Shown: one piece after another, positions 52,196 to 63,162 of the stretch
How positions within the stretch are numbered: position 1 is the stretch's first letter
Layout: each line of letters begins with the position of its first letter
Source: Sinohyriopsis cumingii
Taxonomy: Eukaryota; Mollusca; Bivalvia; Unionida; Unionidae
Length of the DNA stretch: 64,000 nt
Direction of reading: 5' to 3'
Assembly (NCBI GenBank): GCA_028554795.2
Contig: CM068835.1
Coordinates: 56,969,219-57,033,218 of the forward strand
Notes under the pieces: generated by a model
The model's database searches: none
Told to the model about the DNA's origin: nothing
What the model saw: only the letters and a program-made list of their open reading frames with translations
Translations under genes and position numbers: made by a program

Positions 52196-52469
52196 GTTGT
52201 TGTTGTGGTTGTTGTTGTTGTTGTTGTTGTTGTTATAGGGTTTAACGCCATTTGTCAGCACAAGGTAGGCTATACATGGCGGCCAATATGAATGGTGGAG
52301 GAAGAACCCGAGAAAATCCCAGAAAGAACCACCGACCCACGCAAAGCTACTGACAAGCTTTCTCGCGTACCCACATTGGCCGAACCGAGACTCGAACTCA
52401 CGCAGATAGTGGTGAGATGTCAGTGATCCGTCACGGTGAGCGTTTTAGACCACTCGGCCACATGGGTTC
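52196..52469 (-). mobile_element. Family B SINE with (CAA)n tail
   Basis: The minus strand reads head 'gtggccgagtggtctaaaac', B box 'gagttcgagtctc', the full body, the 'gcgttaaaccctat' end and then a long (CAA)n tail (plus-strand TTG run 52196-52233). Confidence 0.85.
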
Positions 52470-52605
52470 GAGTCTCCATGGGTATGTGAGAAAGCTGCCA
52501 ATAGCTTCCCGTGGGTTTTTCCTCCACCCCTTATACTGGCCGCCATATGTAGCCTATGTAGCGCTGCGAAATGGCGTTAAATCCCAAAATAACAACAACA
52601 ACAAT
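52467..52605 (+). mobile_element. Family B SINE, 5'-truncated, head-to-head with the previous copy
   Basis: It starts at the B box ('gggttcgagtctc'), runs through 'tgagaaagctgccaatagct' and 'actggccgccatatgtagcc', and ends 'gcgttaaatcccaaaataac' plus (AAC)n. With the minus copy it forms an inverted repeat of over 100 bp. Confidence 0.8.
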
Positions 52606-52782
52606 TGCACAAAAACAAATACATAGTCTCGCTTGCTTTAACTATTGATGAATGCTTCCTAGCCTTTCAACAAATATGGCTCTGTCCTGCCACTCTGCAG
52701 CAGAGCCATCATAAAGAATATCGCAACTCCATTTTATAGCTTAGCGCAATTTCTCACATTTTCGTTCACGTAGAAGTCGAGT

Positions 52783-52800
52783 GTGTGTGTGTGTGTGTGT
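52783..52800. repeat. (TG)n microsatellite
   Basis: Nine TG units. Confidence 0.9.
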
Positions 52801-53402
52801 ACCTTGTTAACGTGTATTAAGATGTTACTGTTTAAGATATCCACGAATTGCTAAAGGCTCTTCAATTGAATATGTTAAAACTATTAAAGTCAAATGCACT
52901 ATTCTTGAATTTGAAGTGGAGCCTGTCTTTAGTCATCCATGTCTGCAAGAGCTGAAGAACAATTACAGGTTAGCAAATGTTTATTTTACACACAGACGCA
53001 CGTCCTGCATCTTCTATATCCATTTAGCTCATTAGTAGTATCATTATAGCGCAGCAGGAATGACCTGCTTGTTTGATGGTGAATTATAAAACAATTAGGA
53101 CCTAGTCAACTATAGAATTAAGACAAGTAGTACAAAGTGGGTGTTTTGCCTCATTCGCTACTCTATGGGTCCCCAGACACGCGTTCTTGCCTCAAATCCT
53201 ATGACAAGCTATCCCCCATAGATGTTTTGTTACCTTTTTGTCGACGGCTTACTATAGGTGTAAACACACAAGTGACGCGAGTGTGCCAGTGATGGATGTT
53301 CGAGTCTCGTACGTCTGTCCGTGTCCCCATAGAGTATCGAATGAGGTTAAACATCACTTACGTACCACTCTAGTCTGCAGTGATTATCGAGAGAAAAATA
53401 CT

Positions 53403-53427
53403 GGAGAGAGAGAGAGAGAGAGAGAGA
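53403..53427. repeat. (GA)n microsatellite
   Basis: Twelve GA units. Confidence 0.95.
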
Positions 53428-53736
53428 TGATGTACTCAAACAGGCAGGCAAATTTATTTCAGCGATCAATATATAATTGTTGCCTAACCTGTTAGAACAA
53501 TGCATAATATACTATAGCGGTTCTGCTGTGTATTTATGTTGTTCCACAGTGTGTTATATAACCTCTGTATGTACATTTTAAATTTTGTACTGGTGAAAGA
53601 GGAAAATATAGCCGAGTTGTGAATATTTTTTATATTAAATGCTATTAGCGGCTTATACAGAAAACGTTGAGAGACAGACAAGGGATTGACTAACAAAGCA
53701 TTATAAAAGGGTTTATTAATGTCGCCAGCAAGGCAT

Positions 53737-54471
53737 AATCCTACTAAAAGATGGGAAGATTAGAGATATAGTAGAAAAACTTAAATCGCTGTATCTTTCG
53801 AATGCGTCAAACAGGTTCATTAAGGAGGCACAAAAAATGTTACACGAATTTCCCAAAACAAACTCAGAGGACACTGATAAAATTGATCAATCTGAAAGTG
53901 ACCTTAGAAATAGAACGAAATAAACTTGGGCAGATATTTGAGGCAAATGAAACTTAAAAGAAACTACAGAACAGCATGCATGAAAGAGTACATCCTCAAA
54001 AGAAACATGATAACTCGCCCACTGTGTCTGGAGTTTCTGATGACGTCATGGACGAAGATGATTCAGAGCAGGCTAATTAAACAGAGTTTTGGGGTAAGAA
54101 GTATAAGAATGATATCCAAACTCAATTTATTTTACAGCGCACATTACCGCGTTGCAAGAGAGAGACAGCACAAGGATGTGATACAATTTCTATGCGCTCT
54201 CTTCAAGCACAAAGTGGATGAAATTCTCGATGGGAGGTTCAACATTCCTGGGTACATGTGGCATTCGTCCGACGAAATTTATGTTGCTGTCGTACTCGAT
54301 GATGACACATTTGCGTTTATTGAAACAGACCCGTTTGTGAAAGATGTTTTATTCAACACAGCAGAAGGTGTTCGCTGTGGTTATCCTGAGATAGGAATGG
54401 CCAATTATTTGGGAATGATGAACTTACAACTTCGTGTTCGCTATGAACAGTACGAGTGCGAGTGCTGCTAA
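53737..54471 (+). pseudogene. Unassigned ORF upstream of the polymerase (frame-broken)
   Basis: An open stretch 53737-53920 (IRDIVEKLKSLYLSNASNRF and on; likely helical, charged) is followed in another frame by an acidic segment (SGVSDDVMDEDDSEQAN), then by the 181-codon frame 53926-54471. The last part contains DEILDGRFNIPGYMWHSS and YVAVVLDDDTFAFIETDPF. Frame changes suggest one or two original proteins now broken. No domain was recognised. Position suggests an accessory gene of the Polinton, but this is inference. Confidence 0.4.
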
Positions 54472-54598
54472 CAGAAAAATGTAGCCGTGTTGCTGTCAGT
54501 TAGATAAACGCTCGTACGCATGTAAACAGGAAACTCCATGGCACTAGAACGCATAAGCTTCGTGGTATTGAGACGCAACAAATGCAAAGCAACCTGCC

Positions 54599-54988
54599 TT
54601 GGAAAATACGGACCCTGTAGCAGAACATGACATTTCGAGTACTATAGAACACACACACAAATATTATGTGAGGGCCTGGGGGGCACGCCACTGTCTGAAA
54701 TGTGGCATTAAAGTCAAATCACGTAACCAACTTTGCCAACCTTGTGGATCTGTTTGGGAGTATTATAAATTGCGTAGACAGAAATCAAACTCACAAAAGA
54801 ACGTCTGTAGTTCCGTAATCACAAACACAAACATATACCACAACAAAGAAATAGAGGAAATGTCCCCCAGGATTGAAGCGATTACAGTTTCAAATCCTGA
54901 CAAAGTACCAAAAATAAAACAGGCGTTCGGAAAAACTTCTCATTTAGAAAGACTCTTTGCCCTCCATGCCGACAGTGCCACAGTTTAG
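54599..54988 (+). CDS. Small ORF with a zinc-ribbon-like C-x2-C pair, 129 aa
   Basis: Contains CLKCGIKVKSRNQLCQPCG, two C-x2-C pairs 11 residues apart, in a basic context, followed by a polar, Asn/Ser-rich stretch and a hydrophobic C-terminal segment. It overlaps the start of the next frame (54957) by about 30 bases. A short zinc-binding protein, or the N-terminal part of a polymerase-associated protein, would fit. Not recognised as a named family; whether the frame is still intact relative to its ancestor is unknown. Confidence 0.4.
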   Translation: MENTDPVAEHDISSTIEHTHKYYVRAWGARHCLKCGIKVKSRNQLCQPCGSVWEYYKLRRQKSNSQKNVCSSVITNTNIYHNKEIEEMSPRIEAITVSNPDKVPKIKQAFGKTSHLERLFALHADSATV

Positions 54989-56689
54989 ACAGCGCGCACG
55001 GCAGCATGGCATGCACATACCAAGTAGTACGAGAAAAGCAGACATACTTGGATTATTGAGACCCATCTTTGTACTGAATTCGCAACTATTACCACCAGCA
55101 CCACCACCACGGGTTGCCACTGCAGCAACAACCAAAAACAAAAGTAAAAAAAAAAATAAGACAATTTCCGCGCGAGTACAATATCCGCTATGTATCCATG
55201 GACAGAACGGCCGAACCCAAATTGATTTGATGTTGCTGAGTGAAATGAAAGAAGCAGAATCGGTCTCGCACTACGTATGGATCAAGGATTGTGGTCGGCT
55301 TCTTGACCGGCACATAAAGTATCACAGCAAAAGTATCCGTGCCGACGTTGCATGCATGTATGTAAGACTCAGTAACTACTCACCAGTGCGGAAGTATCAG
55401 TGAAAAACCATAGGGCACGATCATTTCATAACCTGGTAGAAACACTGCAAAATTTACTGCAGTACAGTGAAAGATGAAAGTCCGTATATCGTCTATGCAG
55501 ATATTTAATGTATTAATGTTGCAGTGGCAAATACACCTGATATCGGCCAGACAGTGCACGTCGCAGAACAAATTCCATACGGGTTTTATGTTGTGGTTCT
55601 ATGTGATGGCAAAACAGAAACGCCAGGCCTTTATCGTGCTAAGGGTACTTCAGACACAAGTTACAACGAAATGGATCCGACATCTGCTCCACTCACAAAG
55701 ACGCCTTATTAAGACGGGCGATATTACTCGTGAGTTCGCCGAAAACAATCACTACTAGATTTACGAATGTGCTTTCACTGACAAAGAGCAAAGCCCGTCC
55801 GGCGAAGAATATAAAAGTCCTGTTTTCAAAGTTAGGGATCACTGTCACTGCAGCTAAGAATTTATCCCAACAAAATCAAAATTCCTGTGGTGCAACATAA
55901 CCTGCGTCGGTACGATGACCACTTGATCATGCAAACAGTAGCCACGGCTTCCGATTCAACGATTAGATTGATCCCCAATAACATCGAAATATACAGGACG
56001 TTTCAGCTTGGACAGTTGCAGTTCACCAATTGGATATAGTTTATGAATTCGTCTCTGGAGAATTTAGCGAGCAATCTAACGGCGGAGAACTTCAAAATCA
56101 CTCATTGATACTGTCCCAACAACACGGACCTAATCACGAAAAAAGGTGTGTTATCTGTACGAGTACATGAACGACTGGGGAAAAGTTTCCGAAACTCCAA
56201 TGCCATCGATCGAAGCGTACTATTTATTCATCATTAGCGCGTGAGGATATTTCGGCCCGCGACTAGCATGCGAAGAAAGTTTGGTTAGCTGGGAATTACT
56301 CACGGACATTGACCAGAATCTGTTTATCAAGAATCGAGCGATTGTTTGTTGGAGGAATATCCATGTCAAGTCACAGATATGCTCGTGTCAACAACACCAA
56401 CATGTCCGGTTACGATCTTGCTGACGCCAACAGTTACATCACATATCTCGATGCCTCTAATTTGTATGGGTAAGCCATGATGCAATCACGTCCGTTTGAT
56501 GGATTTCGGTGGATCGATCCTGCTCACATTGATCTACAAAAGGATATCCACGATCACAGCATCCACGGTGACAATGAATACTTGCTTGAAGTCGACCTGG
56601 CATATCCCGAGCACTTACACGAAGCCCACGATGATTATCCTCTGACCCAGAAGCGCTGTCGGTGCCCAGTACGCGGTTGTTCCCGTATC

Positions 56690-57205
<516 letters not shown>

Positions 57206-58068
57206 TTGTTGATGAGTTTGAAAGTAAATACACCGAACACACCAAACTCGTTCCGAGTCTCAGGATCAAACACAACTATGCACTGCATGTGCGAAATCAA
57301 CGGTAATACTTACGACTGGGTGTGTGTGTCACAAAGATCCATCGAATGCTCAAATTTCGTCAGCAAGCTTGGATATATCCGTACAATGAGACGAATACGA
57401 ACCTACATATAAAGACCACCAATTACTATGAAAATCTCTTTTTCAAAACATGGACAATGCAGTATTTGGGAACACTATGGAACATCAGAGCAAACGAATC
57501 CGCATTGATCTTGTCCATGAAAATAGCGAGCAGGACATAATTCAAAGGCTCATTGCGGACCCGAGTATTGAGTCCAGAAAAATCTTTGATGTTGAACTTG
57601 CTGAGATTCACAGTAAAATAAATCAACCTTAAAACTGACGAAACCAATCTATGTAGGATCGTCTGTGCTGGACTTGCCGAGGTTACTCATGTTTGAGTTT
57701 TACTATGACAAGGTCAGACCGTTTTATCAAGTACGAGTCAAGTTACTATACACCGACATTGACTCGTTGCTGATGCACATCACCACCAATGACGTGTAGA
57801 CTGACATGGCAAGTATCCGAAAGAATGTTTGCTGTTTAGTAAAATCAATAAAATGGTGATTGGCAAGTTGAAAGACGAATGCTCGGGTAAACCGATCGAA
57901 GAGTATGTGGGATTGTCTTAGAGATCGTCGTGAGTTCGCGTAAATGGCAAAAAATGATCCAAACCAAGAAACATCGCATTGGTGTATACCGATGCTCCAA
58001 AGATAGTTTGTCTCCGCTGGATACAAGCGTTGGATACTACCCGATGGCATCACCAATTATGCCTTTGG

Positions 58069-58990
58069 TCATCCTGCCATTGTGGCTGATACTGGTTTGT
58101 GAGGCAACATAAATCGTGGTGGCTGTTCCGTATTTGCTGGAATGACATGCACTTCCTCTCGAACAAATTCACGACTGGTAGGTATTGTTCCACTCGATGA
58201 CGGTCCTAATCGGTAACGGGTTCGTTGACTTGAAGCATCAATCCGTTCCGAAATGGTAAACATGTCCACAGACCATACCGGGTCAGTAGCAGGAGGTTTT
58301 GGCCCACCTCCCAACTCTCCAGGTGCATACAGACACCCAAAAAACAGGTCTTGGAGTTGATGTAACAGTGCTGGCTGTGAAAAAAATTATGAGTAACCTT
58401 CACGGTCTTTTGCCGAATCGCACTAACTGTGTTAATCCCTTCGTGCGTGTGACTTCATTGTTTAGCGATGCTATGACGATTAGAAGTTGTGCTACCCATT
58501 CTTGAGAGCTCTTTAGTCTCATCTGCAATTCCTGTGCGTCCTGATGACCGGATAACGGTTTTGCAAGAGTACGATGAAATCGTTCCACAACAACATGGCC
58601 ACGATGTACACTGACATGCCCAACACGTTCTTGCGCACGGTGTTTGGTTAATAAAGGAACAACAGATCCGGGAAATTATTTGCCAGGATCCACTTGCAAC
58701 AATGGTGGCTATGTGAGTAGACCGCGTACATAAATACACTCGAGTGCATCTGCTACATTGGCAGAATCCTTGGACGTCAGCGACTCCGCTTCTTTATATC
58801 AACTGGCAACATTGACAACCGTGAGCGCGTATTTGTAGGTACGTAACTTACCTTATTGATCATGGACACGATCGTGTGGAAGAAGTAGCAAATCACCCTG
58901 ATGCACCTTGAACATCGAATCAACCCAGCGAAATCTTTTTTTAAATCAGTCGTTGTTTGGCCAACCATGCTCGGACAAATTATGAGTGAC
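58069..58990 (-). pseudogene. Retroviral-type (DDE) integrase of the Polinton
   Basis: The minus strand shows, largely in one frame, KVHQGDLLLLPHD (first catalytic D, codon 58894-58892), YKYALTVVNVAS, KEAESLTSKDSANVADALE, LLQVDPGK (second D, 58690-58688) and VHRGHVVVERFHRTL (catalytic E, 58585-58583). The spacing is D-x67-D-x34-E, matching rve-fold integrases. The C-terminal part gives SQEWVAQLLIVIASLNNEVT, then PPATDPVWSVDMFTISERI and SREFVREEVHVIP, in another frame. In-frame stops (after VNVAS, after RGLLT, after DPGK) and a frameshift near 58300-58400 kill the gene. Its 3' end meets the polymerase 3' end within about 10 bases, a convergent arrangement. Confidence 0.82.
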
Positions 58991-59114
58991 TTTGGCTACA
59001 GTGGCTAATTGTTCCACATAGGCTTTACATCTCTAGTACCCATGCAGATTGTAGTATATTTTCAATTAAATGCAGCTTTTGTGTTCATTGTTGATACTGG
59101 CAAAAGGTTGACAT

Positions 59115-59411
59115 TTAATGAGCATACTTTTGTCGACCGCCTTGCAAAGAAATCTTGACTTTCATTTCACCTTGAGCGACCCATCGTGCGATTCCTTCTC
59201 CCAGTGTTGGAATAATCGCATTCAGGTTATTCAGATCCACGTCGTCCCGTTGACACCGACGGATGTAATTGGTTGCTTTATAACTAAGGTTGTGTGGGTA
59301 ACACGCAGCATTAATGCTATTGATAATTGCTTCGCCCGGCTTTGGCTGGTTGTGATAATAGAGCCGCAGATCCAGGCGAGTACCTGGGCCCCTTTTCACG
59401 ATGCAATGTAA
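59115..59411 (-). pseudogene. Phospholipase A2 domain protein (parvovirus VP1-like PLA2), inactive
   Basis: The frame contains GPGTRLDLRLYYHNQPKPG, then INAACYPHNLSYKATN, then DVDLNNLNAIIPTLGE and a basic end. The G-P-G-T calcium loop, K-P-x-N/G and the C/A-x-x-H-D-x-x-Y catalytic helix are the pattern of the short PLA2 found in parvovirus VP1 and in Polinton/adintovirus proteins, where it opens membranes during entry. Here the catalytic H-D pair reads H-N, so hydrolysis would be lost. The first part of the protein upstream of the calcium loop is not identified. It is on the same strand as the integrase and upstream of it. Ends at TGA 59115-59117. Confidence 0.75.
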
Positions 59412-59716
59412 GTTTACGCACAGAATTTTTGTAAGTTTTAAACGTAAGAAAATCTTATGCTATTTCGTAAGTATATTTCACAAAGATATCCGTAGGATCA
59501 TTTCGTACGTCTAGAAAAATTTTGTGTAAGCTGCCTTTTGCATGGGAGATAGATAATAAATCGGTAAATTATAACAAGGCACATGCATGAAACCTACAAA
59601 GGAAGGGATGAAGATGAAGACAAGAACAATAATAGCAATACATTGACCCAAAACCTATCTGGCAAAAAATGACATTACGTAATGGTCACATTGAATGAAA
59701 TATAGATATTATTTCA
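59412..59716. other. No feature seen
   Basis: AT-rich DNA, presumably inside the Polinton fossil. 'cgtaagtttacgca' and similar short words recur. Confidence 0.35.
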
Positions 59717-59734
59717 GTGTGTGTGTGTGTGTGT

Positions 59735-59767
<33 letters not shown>

Positions 59768-59778
59768 TGTGTGTGTGA
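59717..59778. repeat. Compound (GT)n-(GC)n-(GT)n microsatellite
   Basis: GT run, then about seven GC units, then GT. The central alternating GC stretch is self-complementary and could adopt Z-DNA. Confidence 0.97.
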
Positions 59779-59916
59779 TTACTTTTTTGGGGTGGGGGAT
59801 TTCGTTTACTAGCAGATTCGTTGTGGCAACTGTATGAACAGTACATGCATAATCATGTCTGCCAAAACTTTGTGCACAAAATACTCATTGTGTTAAAGAA
59901 GTTGAAAATAGTGATG

Positions 59917-60237
59917 TGATGTGATGTGATTTGGATTTTTAACGTAGCTTTAACACTTTTTTAGTCATATCGCTACGATGTCTGCAATGTGGCAGTTTAT
60001 AGTGATGTCTAGCATTGGGGCATCATGCTGCAGACATGTAGCATGATGTCCCACCCAGTCACATTATCCTCACACCAGGCCGACCAGTCCTAACACTAAC
60101 CTCTTAATGCTGAGCGCCAAGCGAAGCAGCTGTTAGTACCGTTTTTGTAAGTCTTTGGTATGACTCGGCCGAAGATCGAACCCACGACCTCCCGCATCCG
60201 AGGCGGAAGCTCTAACCACTAGGCCACCGGAACGGTC
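59917..60237 (-). mobile_element. Family A SINE with 14-bp target duplication
   Basis: Full-length minus-strand copy: head 'cggtggcctagtggttagag', B box region 'gggttcgatcttc' (last bases changed), conserved body, and an 'aaaaatccaaatcacatcac' tail. Flanked by 'tgaaaatagtgatg' at 59903-59916 and 60238-60251. The intact duplication points to a comparatively young insertion. Confidence 0.92.
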
Positions 60238-60489
60238 TGAAAATAGTGATGAATATCTACCTCCTCCGTGAGAAGAAGACATTCGTCGGTCTATATATTC
60301 TCTTCATACTTACCATGACGTGCGTGTAGCAAGCTGGATATGCTAAACTACGTACGACTGGAAGGATGCACATTCTTGGAACGTTTTGGATTCGACGCTT
60401 GGAATTAAGATGTTGATAACTATGCCAGTGGAGTTGTGTATAACTGATGAAAACAGAAACCACGAACTTTATTTTTTGAAATTTTAACA

Positions 60490-61015
60490 GTTTTGATCTG
60501 CCATGAAAAGTGTGAACTCTGCCGTTTGGTGTACCATTACAAAATCATGAACATGATATGTATTTTTCAAACGTAAATTTCTTGTTCATGAGAGAAAACA
60601 GGAACTGTGGTTTTTATTTTCAATTGTGAAAATGCGAGATGTTTTCATAACAAGAAGAAAATATGAACTTTGAAAAGTGATTATTATGTACCACGAAAGA
60701 ACAAACATGAGATTTTTTTAAATGCAAATACACAGTATCATGAAAGAACAAACAGGAACTGTATTTGCTTGAAATGTGAATATGTTGTACCATGAAAGAA
60801 AAATTGAAACGCCTTTTCAAAATGTAAATATGATTTGTTGCACCATTTAGAATATATGAACTGTATTTTGTAAAATGTGAATATGTTGTGCCATCAAAGA
60901 AAAACATGAAATGTGCATCTGAAATGTAAACATGTTGTATCATGGCAAGAAAAAAACATGAAGTATGTTTTTGAATGTGAATTAGTTGTATCATGAAAGA
61001 AAACATGAACTGCGT
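60490..61015. repeat. Minisatellite, about eight to nine imperfect units of 50-65 bp
   Basis: The core 'atgtgaatatgttgtaccat' plus 'gaaagaaaaacatgaactgt' recurs with variation (for example near 60660, 60735, 60775, 60885, 60925, 60978). The 128-codon minus frame 60620-61006 is the array read in phase, not a gene. Confidence 0.8.
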
Positions 61016-61086
61016 TAATAAAGCGTTTATAAGACGGCTTGTGTTCTTGGTGATTGTTCCAGAATATTTAAAACTAATCGAGAGCT

Positions 61087-61485
61087 ATGGCTGCATCGTC
61101 CGTTTTCACAGTGACTGTCTCCTCATCTGATGAAAATATGGGAACTCATTTCTAACGAAACTTCATCTCAAGCGATGGTTTATTCTACTTATTTAGCGGC
61201 TGCTCCAGCCTAAATAGTGGCATCTTCGAACACAGATGTAGAGATATAACAGGCGTATTAAAGAGTGCACTAGATTTGTCCAAATAGGACCTGGCACAAT
61301 TTATTACGCCGCTGAGAACGCCAGTAGTTCCTACATTCAAGCTGATACGACGATGCGACAATCAGTGGAGACTAACTCCAGTATAAGACGATGACGTGTT
61401 GGATAAGACTCACTTCAATTTAACTGCTGAACAGTTACGTTACGAAGTTGAAACCTATGTCAAGACTCAACGAGACTTTCTATGA
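61087..61485 (+). pseudogene. Coding-like remnant of unknown identity
   Basis: Starts with ATG and a serine-rich MAASSVFTVTVSSSDENMG, then continues across stops and frame changes with PLRTPVVPTFKLIRRCDN and FNLTAEQLRYEVETYVKTQR. The composition looks coding and the segment lies within the Polinton area. No family was recognised. Function unknown. Confidence 0.3.
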
Positions 61486-61592
61486 AATGAAACAAGGGCT
61501 CCCTCCTTGTTTCAATAAGTTTTATGGTGTTTCGTTAGTACATAACCAAATATCATGCTCCGATGTGGAAACAAATCATTCAAAAATGACAT

Positions 61593-61881
61593 GACCGCTC
61601 CGGTGGCCTAGTGGTTAGAGCGTCTGTCCCGGATGCGGAAGGTCGTGGGTTCGATACCCGGCCGAGTCATACCAAAGACTTACAAAAATGGTATTAACAG
61701 CTGCCTCGCTTGCCCCTCAGCATTAAGAGGTTAGTGTTAGGACTGGTCGGCCTGGTGTGAGGATAATGTGACTGGGTGGGACATCATACTACATGTCTGC
61801 GGCACACTGCAGACATCATAGCGATATGGCTGAATTTTTTTTTAAAGCTACATTAAAAATCCAAATCACACACACACACAC
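61593..61881 (+). mobile_element. Family A SINE with 13-bp target duplication
   Basis: Head 'cggtggcctagtggttagag', B box 'gggttcgatacccg', body with an internal deletion after 'gtctgcggca', and end 'taaaaatccaaatcac' plus (CA)n. Flanked by 'tcaaaaatgacat' at 61580-61592 and 61882-61894. It splits the coding-like DNA of the Polinton fossil. Confidence 0.92.
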
Positions 61882-61914
61882 TCAAAAATGACATACAAAA
61901 ATCATCGATATCGA

Positions 61915-62135
61915 GTGTGAATGTAGTTTTAACCTTCTGAAAAGAACGTTTGCTTTGACCAAAATATACAAACAGCGATTATGTCAACATGGTCACGTTC
62001 ACAATCAAATGGTGAAACAGAAATTACAAATAAGTAAAAATACAAAAGTGTTGTTTCAACGAAGAGGCATTCTATTATTGTCGATATGACCCTTTTTAAA
62101 AGTTGCTGCTCCTTTGATAGGATCGAATATGGACC
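61915..62135 (+). pseudogene. Small basic protein remnant, Polinton accessory type
   Basis: One frame reads FNLLKRTFALTKIYKQRLCQ, then KQKLQISKNTKVLFQRRGIL, and after one stop a hydrophobic end LKVAAPLIGS. A basic segment ending in a Q-R/K-x-G-hydrophobic tail is the layout of a small ORF frequent in molluscan and cnidarian Polinton-like elements. If correct, this extends the fossil to about 62.1 kb. Recognition is by layout only. Confidence 0.4.
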
Positions 62136-62241
62136 TCTTTAAGGAGGAATGAAGAGATGAAGAATATAAAAGGGACACACGTTTCTGGAAGCACATCATA
62201 TTTGTACCCTTGGTCCTTTTACAGAAGGACGAAAGTTAACT

Positions 62242-62502
62242 TTGGTCCCTTACAAACGGTGGGTAGAATTCCCTCGTTGGTACGACCAACGGACGCAACA
62301 TTTACATCATAACGCTGTCTCACTGAGATGTCAAATTAACAGGAAGAAATACAATCGTCGATGGAAAATTTTTATCAGAAACAGAATGATTGCAACGGAA
62401 CGTATAATTATTACAATCCCTTCATTTGTTTCAAGAGTAACATGTAGACCAGATGGCTTAACCTACTCTGGGAGATATCAAAACTGTTGCCAAATGCTTT
62501 GA
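62242..62502 (+). CDS. Unassigned 86-codon frame
   Basis: Basic and Arg/Tyr/Trp-rich (WVEFPRWYDQRTQHLHHN, INRKKYNRRWKIFIRNRM). It directly follows the small basic remnant. It may be a piece of a larger broken Polinton gene. No domain recognised. Confidence 0.25.
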   Translation: MVPYKRWVEFPRWYDQRTQHLHHNAVSLRCQINRKKYNRRWKIFIRNRMIATERIIITIPSFVSRVTCRPDGLTYSGRYQNCCQML

Positions 62503-62988
62503 AAACGAACGAAAACAAGTGCTTATGACGTGTTACCATGTCAATAAATTGGAAGATGGAGAAATAAGGAACTTGTTACTTAATGAGACGAAATGATGTA
62601 TCCACTAAATTCAATAATGTGCGATTACAGTGCTTGGATTCAATAGAGTGTGGGCATTACTGTGTGTAATTTCCTCATCAACGCACAACATAATTCCCAT
62701 TAGAACATTTACTGGCCTTTTTCGGAAATGCTTTCTCTAGAAATTATGAGAGAAAAACAACAGAAAAAATGGTTATGTGATCATTATGGTTATCTAAGTT
62801 GTTTGGCACAGAAACAAAGTGTGCATCAGAATAACACTGCACACGATCATGGGAAGTCTAGACTTATTCCAAAACGTTGTCAATCTTGTAAATACGTTCC
62901 TATTTAATACTGTTCAAAAATATTTGCCACTTGTACATAAAGAGGAAGGGGATAAACTTAATCCTTCCTCAGCAGGGCTAATAAAGAC

Positions 62989-63162
62989 ACTATTGACTTG
63001 AAAAGAACGGTGTTGACTGGCTTATTCGGAAATTCTTTTGACTAATTCCTCTCTCTCTCTCTCTCTCTCTCTCTCACTATTGATTTGAAAATAATGGTGT
63101 TAACTGGCTTATTCGGAAATTCTTTTGACTAATTTCTCTCTCTCTCTCTCTCTCTCTCTCTG
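62989..63162. repeat. Tandem duplication, about 87-bp unit with (TC)n end
   Basis: Two units, 62989-63076 and 63077-63162, share 'cactattgacttgaaaa', 'actggcttattcggaaattc' and 'ttttgactaatt', each closed by a (TC)n run. Differences are few. Confidence 0.9.

Noticed and set aside
59118-59411. 97-codon plus frame opposite the PLA2 gene
   Set aside because: The minus strand carries the PLA2 motifs; this is the antisense shadow.
60620-61006. 128-codon minus frame with repeated phenylalanine-rich motifs
   Set aside because: It is the AT-rich minisatellite read in phase.
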